Source of the DNA: Pseudomonadota bacterium
Lineage (GTDB): Bacteria > Myxococcota > Polyangia > Polyangiales > Polyangiaceae
DNA: 18,900 bases
Direction of reading: 5' to 3'
NCBI GenBank assembly: GCA_023419055.1
Contig: JAEZYO010000528.1
Span: forward strand, 1-18,900
The first letter of the stretch is position 1. Each line of letters begins with the position of its first letter. Made by a program: the position numbers and the translations under genes. Of this stretch, positions 14,482 to 18,900 are shown one piece after another. Below the pieces are notes generated by a model, which was not told the DNA's origin, searched no databases, and was given only the letters and a program-made list of their open reading frames with translations.

Positions 14482-14500
14482 TCCCGGCCCGCTGGCGGGA
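14482..14500 (-). terminator. GC hairpin directly after the HtrA-like stop
   Basis: TCCCG and CGGGA arms with a 9-nt loop begin at the base after the minus-strand stop codon at 14501-14503. There is no T-run, so it may slow or partly end transcription before the phosphatase gene, or only protect the mRNA end. Confidence 0.3.
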
Positions 14501-15676
14501 TCACTTCTTCATCTTCTGGGGAGCGTCGGGAGCCGCGCGCAGGACGAGGTTCACCTGTCGAAATCGGCCGTTTCCAAAAACCAGGAGCTCCACGCTGTCC
14601 CCGACCCCGTGCTGATTCATATTCGCTGCCAGGGACTCGGGAGTCTGGACGGGGAGGCCGTCGACGGCGACCACGAGGTCCGCCTGACCGGCGCTGGCCC
14701 CCGCGCGGAGGCCCGCCGCGGCCGCCGGGCTTTGAGGATGGATGCTGACGATCCGCACCCCGCGCACGCCGTTATTGTCTTCGGTGACGCCCTGGATCCC
14801 GAGCCAGGGTGCGGGCGGGACCGCTCCGGCGGGAGCGGTGCGGAGGAAGGCGCGGACTGCAGAAACCGGCACTCCATAGGGCACCTGGGTGCAGTTCTCT
14901 CCGGCGCCCGGGGCGCAGGCCTTGGCCACGACGGCGACGACCTGACCCTTGTCGTCGAGGATCGGGGTCCCGAGCTCCGTCGGCTTGAAGCGGCTCGCGA
15001 GCTCGATGGCGTCTTGCAGGAGCTCGCTGTCGCCGCCGAGCAAGGTGCCCTGGCCCTTCACGATGGTGCGCGCGAGCGCGACCGACTTCTCCGAGACGAG
15101 CGAGAAAGCGCGCACGGCGCTGCCGGCTTCGAGCGGGGGCTGCGTGGAAGCACGAAGCCCCTTCCGCCAGCGAGCGTTCTTCGGGACCAGGAGCGCGAGG
15201 TCCCAGGCGCGGTCGGAGTGGCCGATGCGGACCTGGGTCACGCTGCCGTCGGCGTAACGCGCGTCGATGTTGTTGCCGTGAGTGAGCGGAGAGAGCGCGG
15301 TCAGGATCCGACCGTCCCCGTTCAAGACGCTGCCGAGCGCGAGCACCTTGCCTCCACGCTCGAGGACGACCACGCCTTGGCGCGCGACCGCGAGCGGATC
15401 GCCCGGATCCCGCTGGTCCGAGCCAGCTTGATCGGCGTCACCGGCCGCCTGATCGGCGGCGTCGGCGACTTGACGGGCAGCACTGGCGACCGCGCGGGCC
15501 GCTGATTGGGTGGGAGCAGGGGCTGGCGCCTTGGCCGGGGGCTCGGCATGTACCGTCCCACCCACCAGTCCCACCGCAGTTAGAGCACCTATCCAAACCA
15601 AACGAGGAGCGCTGTTCACACACCGAGTGTAGCTCCTAATATTCGGTCGACCTCCGGGAACCTTACTCTCTCGCAT
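14501..15676 (-). CDS. Trypsin/HtrA-fold protein with PDZ domain, catalytic residues lost
   Basis: A 391-residue exported protein. A hydrophobic core (about 25-42) ends at TVHA-EPP, a Sec signal cleavage site. An Ala/Pro/Gln linker, partly coiled-coil-like, runs to about 93. Residues 95-280 follow the S1C (HtrA/Deg) protease pattern: GRILTALSPL, then RAWDLALLVP, then KPTELGTPILDDKGQVVAV. A PDZ domain lies at about 289-381 (APWLGIQGV ... VVAVDGLPV). Where active enzymes have TNxHV the sequence has Ser129; Asp159 remains; where they have GNSGGP it has ELGTP with Leu235 for Ser. It is therefore predicted not to cut peptides and may act as a binding or sensing protein. ATG 15676 has GGAGG 8 bases upstream; GTG 15619 would give a shorter signal peptide. 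Confidence 0.82.
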   Translation of the reverse strand: MRESKVPGGRPNIRSYTRCVNSAPRLVWIGALTAVGLVGGTVHAEPPAKAPAPAPTQSAARAVASAARQVADAADQAAGDADQAGSDQRDPGDPLAVARQGVVVLERGGKVLALGSVLNGDGRILTALSPLTHGNNIDARYADGSVTQVRIGHSDRAWDLALLVPKNARWRKGLRASTQPPLEAGSAVRAFSLVSEKSVALARTIVKGQGTLLGGDSELLQDAIELASRFKPTELGTPILDDKGQVVAVVAKACAPGAGENCTQVPYGVPVSAVRAFLRTAPAGAVPPAPWLGIQGVTEDNNGVRGVRIVSIHPQSPAAAAGLRAGASAGQADLVVAVDGLPVQTPESLAANMNQHGVGDSVELLVFGNGRFRQVNLVLRAAPDAPQKMKK

Positions 15677-15744
15677 CCGTGTAGCCTCCGCGTTTTCGCG
15701 CGGTAGGCCCGGTGCAAAGGCTGAGCCAGCGAGGCAGTGAGTGA

Positions 15745-15759
15745 TCGCGAGTTTCGCGA
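15745..15759 (-). terminator. Hairpin downstream of rpiA
   Basis: TCGCGA arms around a 3-nt loop sit 11 bases beyond the rpiA stop (15770) in the 93-bp gap before the HtrA-like gene. No T-run follows on the minus strand, so termination is uncertain. Confidence 0.3.
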
Positions 15760-15769
15760 GAGGAGCGCT

Positions 15770-16450
15770 CTAGGCTGAACGCCTGAGCTGCCTGACTCCG
15801 GAGGAGCCGGCGACGATCACGAGATCGGCGCGTGCGCAGAACAACCCTGTTTCGACCACACCGGGAAGTTCTCGCAAGCGCTGTTCGAGAAGGACGGGCG
15901 TGGAGATCGGCCCAGTGCGAAGGTCGTAGATGAAGTTGCCGGAGTCGGTGACGAAGGGCTTACCAGAGACGAGGCGCAACGTCGGCTCGCCCTGATAGGC
16001 GAGGAGCTTCGCCGTCGACAAGTGACCGAAAGGCAAGACTTCGACCGGCACGGCCCACTTTTCCCCGAGCTTCACGCTGAGCTTGCTCTCGTCCACGATG
16101 ATGACGTTGTGGCGCGAGTGCCGATTCACGATCTTCTCGCGGGCGTGCGCGCCGCCTCCCCCCTTGATGAGGTCGAGCTTTTCGCTCACCTCGTCCGCGC
16201 CGTCGACGCACACGTCGACCTGCCAGGGGCCCTCGTCCGAGAGGAGGGGGATACCGAGCGCCGCGGCTTGCTCGCGGCTGCGCTGGCTGGTGGGGACACC
16301 CACGAGCTTGCGCCCCGATTTGACGAGCTCTCCCACCGCATCGATGAAGAAGCGCGTCGTCGAGCCGGTACCGAGCCCGACCACTCCCGCCTCCGGCAAG
16401 AGCGACGCTGCTTCGAGCGCAGCCTGACGCTTGGACTCTTCCGCGGACAT
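15770..16450 (-). CDS. rpiA: Ribose-5-phosphate isomerase A
   Basis: RpiA interconverts ribose 5-phosphate and ribulose 5-phosphate in the non-oxidative pentose phosphate pathway in the cytosol. It has 226 residues, normal length. Motifs in order: GLGTGST (25-31, phosphate binding), GVPTS (51-55), DGADE (83-87), KGGGGAHAREKI (from 96, with Glu105 as the expected catalytic base) and TDSGN (168-172). GGGGAG lies 5 bases before the ATG at 16450. It follows mutM by 46 bases on the same strand and is probably co-transcribed with it. Nothing is missing. Confidence 0.97.
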   Translation of the reverse strand: MSAEESKRQAALEAASLLPEAGVVGLGTGSTTRFFIDAVGELVKSGRKLVGVPTSQRSREQAAALGIPLLSDEGPWQVDVCVDGADEVSEKLDLIKGGGGAHAREKIVNRHSRHNVIIVDESKLSVKLGEKWAVPVEVLPFGHLSTAKLLAYQGEPTLRLVSGKPFVTDSGNFIYDLRTGPISTPVLLEQRLRELPGVVETGLFCARADLVIVAGSSGVRQLRRSA

Positions 16451-16496
16451 GAACGCTCCCCGGTACCGTTGCGAAACGCCGCGGGCAAGGGCTTTT

Positions 16497-17363
16497 CTAG
16501 CGCTGACAGGAAGGGCAATAGTGCGCGGAGCGCTGGCCGATCACGATGCGGACGATCGCCGAACCACACTTGAAGCACGGCTCGCCCTCGCGCGCGTAGA
16601 CCCGGCGCTCGTTCTGGTACCCGCCGTCGCTCCCGTCGGGGCGCACGTAGTCGCTGATCGACGAGCCCCCGGTCTCGATCGAGCGCAACATCACCTTCTG
16701 CGAGGCCCGGACGAGGCTCGCGCACTCCTCGCGGGTGACGAGGCGGGCCGGTCGGGTCGGGCGGACACCGGCGAGAAACAGGGCCTCATCGGCGTAGATG
16801 TTGCCGATCCCCGCGAGCACCGCCTGATCGAGCAGGAGCGACTTGATCGGGATCTTGCGGGCGCGCGCGGCCTCGTAGAGCTCCTCGCCCGTCGCGGAGA
16901 GCGCGTCGATGCCGAGCTTTTCGAGGCGCGGGTTCGCCTTGCCCGGAGGGAACCACGCCACCTTGCCGAACTTTCGCACGTCACGAAAGAAGACGGACGG
17001 ACCCTTGCCGCTGAGCTCGAGGGCGAGGTGCGTGTGCTCGTCGGGCTCGAACGCCTGACCCTTCTGTTCCGCGCGCCGCTTGCCGGCGAAAAGGCGCGGG
17101 CTCTGCACGCCCGACGCGATGAGCTGCCCCGTCATCCCGAGGTGCAGGAGCAGGCTGCTCTCGTCGTCGAGCCGCAGCATCAAGTACTTGCCGTGACGAT
17201 CGAGCGCGACCGCGCGCCGGCCCACGAGCACCTTCTTCAACTTTTCGGGTGACGTCAGGAAGAAGTAGCTCGGTCGTGTAGTCACGACCTTGACGATGGT
17301 TCGCCCGACGAGGACCTTCTCGATGCTGCGGCGCGTGACTTCGACTTCGGGGAGCTCGGGCAA
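16497..17363 (-). CDS. mutM: Formamidopyrimidine-DNA glycosylase (Fpg/MutM)
   Basis: Fpg removes oxidised purines such as 8-oxoguanine from DNA and cuts the strand by beta/delta elimination. It has 288 residues. The N-terminus MPELPEVEV exposes Pro2 (the nucleophile after Met removal) and Glu3. HGKYLML carries the conserved Lys59. HLGMTGQ follows at 74-80. The helix-two-turn-helix region contains GIGNIYADEALF. The C-terminal zinc finger is C263-x2-C266-x16-C283-x2-C286, complete. The start codon is TTG (17361-17363), fixed by the required MPELPE end. AGGGG, formed partly by the stop codon of the gene upstream, lies 3 bases before it, so translation is probably coupled. Confidence 0.97.
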   Translation of the reverse strand: MPELPEVEVTRRSIEKVLVGRTIVKVVTTRPSYFFLTSPEKLKKVLVGRRAVALDRHGKYLMLRLDDESSLLLHLGMTGQLIASGVQSPRLFAGKRRAEQKGQAFEPDEHTHLALELSGKGPSVFFRDVRKFGKVAWFPPGKANPRLEKLGIDALSATGEELYEAARARKIPIKSLLLDQAVLAGIGNIYADEALFLAGVRPTRPARLVTREECASLVRASQKVMLRSIETGGSSISDYVRPDGSDGGYQNERRVYAREGEPCFKCGSAIVRIVIGQRSAHYCPSCQR

Positions 17364-17369
17364 GTGCCC

Positions 17370-18644
17370 CTAGTTTGCCGCTTTTCGGACCAAATAGAAG
17401 AAGTCGCGGCGATTCTTCTTCCGGATGTACTCGTCCTCGGAGAACTCGAAGCCGTCGGCGAGCGCCACGGCTTTACGCTCCGGGCCTGCCTCGCCGGGCT
17501 CGAACAGCACGAACTTCGGGTACGACCAGTTGACGTCGAGCTGGGCGATGTCGACTGCCCCCGCGTGCTTCAAGCCGTCGGCGAGGACGCGCGCCGTCGT
17601 GTGGTTGGTGATCGTCACGTACAGGATGTTGCGCTCGGCGTTCAGCCCGATGGCAGAGCGCCGAATCACGGTCTCCCCGTCGAGCGTCGCGCCCCACTTC
17701 AGACCCGCGCCGGCGGTGAGGCCCGGGTGGAGCTTGCCGTTTTCGACCATGCACTCCGGGGCCTGGCGGTACCAGAGCATGTCCTTCTCGGTCTCGGCGA
17801 TGCTCTTCCACGTGGCGATGCGCATCGAGCCGTCTTTGTAGAAGGCGAAGGTGCAGGCGTTCGGCTTGGGCGTCACGATGGTGATGCCGTCGAGCAACAT
17901 CCCGTAGCCGCCGTGCTCGGTCATGAAGCCGCCGTTGAAGGCGCCGAGCAGCTCCTCGTGGTGCTTCTCCGGGATCACGCCGGTTCGAACCGGCGCAACG
18001 TCGAGCTTGCGATCTTCTTTGGGCTCTTGGGTGCCCGCGACCATGAAGACGTCGGTGCGTCTGAGGTCGATCGCGACCACGAACACCTCTGCCCAACCGC
18101 GCGTGACGTCGGGGTGGAGCAGCGTCTTCATCATGTAGGGTTCTTCGCCCGGACGGCGTGGGTCCGTGATCGGCACCCAGATACCGTCCCCCTTGGCCGA
18201 CCACTGTTTCAGAGCGGGACCGGGATCCTGAGGCTTGAACGGCGGAAGCCCCACCTTCGTACTGGTGGCGCTGAGGGTAGGGGCGGGGGCAGGCGCCGCA
18301 GCGGGCGCGGCCGAAGCTTTCTCCGGCACGGACCAGCGAGCCTTGGGGGCCTCGGTCCCGCGCACGCTTCGATTCACGCGATCTTCGACCCCGTAGACGA
18401 AGTCCTCGAGCTTCGCGACATTGTCGACCCCGATCACGGCCCGGAGCGAGTTCGCGACGAGCGGGCCGGCCCAATCGAACTGATGGATCGCGACCCACGT
18501 GCCGAGCAAACCGACGACTCCGACACCGGCGGCGCCGATCAAGAGGCGCCGGAGGCGCCGCGGTCGCCCGCGTTTGCGGGGGGCTCCTGACGTATCGCCG
18601 GCCGGAGCACGGTCTTTGGCTTTGGAAAGCGCGGCCTGGCTCAT
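17370..18644 (-). CDS. Membrane-anchored NAGPA-like (DUF2233) phosphodiester glycosidase domain protein
   Basis: From ATG 18644, 424 residues. A basic cytoplasmic start (APRKRGRPRRLRR) precedes one transmembrane helix (about 34-53). A Pro/Ala linker spans about 110-130. The globular domain (about 160-420) resembles the NAGPA/DUF2233 family: FVVAIDLRRTDVFMVAGTQE, LLGAFNGGFMTEHGGYGMLLDG, RRSAIGLNAERNILYVTITN, then VLADGLKHAGAVDIAQLDVNW. Family members cut phosphodiester-linked sugars, for example in cell-surface glycans; here the domain would be periplasmic. The usual LDGN-type motif reads LDVNW, so activity is uncertain. A GTG/TTG-started extension up to 18857 overlaps the divergent gene and is rejected. 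Six bases separate it from mutM. Confidence 0.75.
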   Translation of the reverse strand: MSQAALSKAKDRAPAGDTSGAPRKRGRPRRLRRLLIGAAGVGVVGLLGTWVAIHQFDWAGPLVANSLRAVIGVDNVAKLEDFVYGVEDRVNRSVRGTEAPKARWSVPEKASAAPAAAPAPAPTLSATSTKVGLPPFKPQDPGPALKQWSAKGDGIWVPITDPRRPGEEPYMMKTLLHPDVTRGWAEVFVVAIDLRRTDVFMVAGTQEPKEDRKLDVAPVRTGVIPEKHHEELLGAFNGGFMTEHGGYGMLLDGITIVTPKPNACTFAFYKDGSMRIATWKSIAETEKDMLWYRQAPECMVENGKLHPGLTAGAGLKWGATLDGETVIRRSAIGLNAERNILYVTITNHTTARVLADGLKHAGAVDIAQLDVNWSYPKFVLFEPGEAGPERKAVALADGFEFSEDEYIRKKNRRDFFYLVRKAAN

Positions 18645-18766
18645 ACCTTCCGGGTATCGTAGTCGCATTGACCGGCAGGCGCTGCCAACTTTGCGGAACC
18701 GCCGGGCCGCCGCGGTCAGCGCCGAAGATGCCGGTGACGGCCCCCGATTGGTGTAAGAGAGCGTCG

Positions 18767-18900
18767 ATGCGTCACGGTTGGTTGCGCCGGCTCGCTGCGA
18801 CGCTCGTGGCGCTTCTGATCGTTCTGTCGTGTCGCGGGCTCGAAGCTCAAGAGCCAAAGGCCCCGCCGGCTGCGCCCCGAGCTGGGCTCGAGAGCCTGAT
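18767..18900 (+). CDS. Predicted lipoprotein, N-terminal part, runs off the right edge
   Basis: ATG 18767 opens a frame that continues to the end of the window (44 codons). It starts MRHGWLRRLAATLVALLIVLSC, a basic start, hydrophobic core and VLSC lipobox with Cys22 as the lipid site, followed by a Pro/Ala-rich linker as in other lipoproteins here. AAGAGAG lies about 5 bases before the ATG. It is divergent from the NAGPA-like gene across a 122-bp gap. The mature domain is outside the window, so no function can be given. Confidence 0.65.
   Translation, partial: MRHGWLRRLAATLVALLIVLSCRGLEAQEPKAPPAAPRAGLESL

Noticed and set aside
18645..18766. Promoter with TTGGCA (minus strand, 18688-18683) for the NAGPA-like gene
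   Set aside because: No acceptable -10 at 16-18 bp; the best TACGAT lies 21 bp away.

Overview
The window is high-GC DNA whose coding regions favour G or C at third codon positions. It is rich in proline/alanine-linked lipoproteins and envelope proteins, and ribosome binding sites are often weak. Together with the gene content (a heme operon with a CcmE-like protein, an ECF sigma factor, an Eis-type acetyltransferase, a PP2C phosphatase, and an Rpn/PD-(D/E)XK protein), this suggests a myxobacterium (Myxococcota, probably Polyangiales/Sorangiineae-like). That assignment is an inference from style and content, because there is no rRNA in the window.

Layout. 1-1095 (minus): an unidentified partial gene preceded by a predicted outer-membrane beta-barrel protein. 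1204-4758 (plus): a small four-helix membrane protein, then a tight cluster of a CcmE-like heme chaperone with a CxxxY heme-binding motif, hemE (uroporphyrinogen decarboxylase) and a HemY-type protoporphyrinogen oxidase. These three are 5-6 bases apart and read as a heme synthesis and heme handling operon. A tRNA-Gln(UUG) follows at 4795-4868. 4869-6599: a composition break. A sharply AT-rich regulatory stretch with a perfect 14-bp palindrome precedes a solitary Fic AMPylase carrying a winged-helix tail, and an intrinsic-terminator-like hairpin overlaps its stop. It looks like an acquired cassette beside the tRNA.

6888-7831 (plus): an ECF sigma factor overlapping by ATGA a one-helix membrane protein that may be a non-zinc anti-sigma factor. 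7835-10126 (minus): darP/yjgA, an Eis-like GNAT acetyltransferase and a small membrane protein, in operon order. 10127-10651: a 525-bp repeat-rich intergenic region between darP and a divergent Rpn-family PD-(D/E)XK protein. 11875-13617: a large unidentified lipoprotein, convergent with the next group.

13622-18644 (all minus, transcribed right to left): an NAGPA-like (DUF2233) membrane-anchored protein, mutM with a TTG start, rpiA, a trypsin/HtrA-fold PDZ protein lacking catalytic His and Ser, and a PP2C phosphatase. A divergent lipoprotein gene begins at 18767 and runs off the right edge.

The most notable points are the degenerate HtrA-like protein, the CxxxY CcmE beside hemE, the sigma factor with a candidate non-zinc anti-sigma partner, the Fic cassette with its AT-rich palindromic promoter, and the phased repeats upstream of the Rpn gene. 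I did not see a clearly new multi-gene system. The repeat-plus-Rpn locus and the sigma/membrane-protein pair are the best candidates for undescribed biology.
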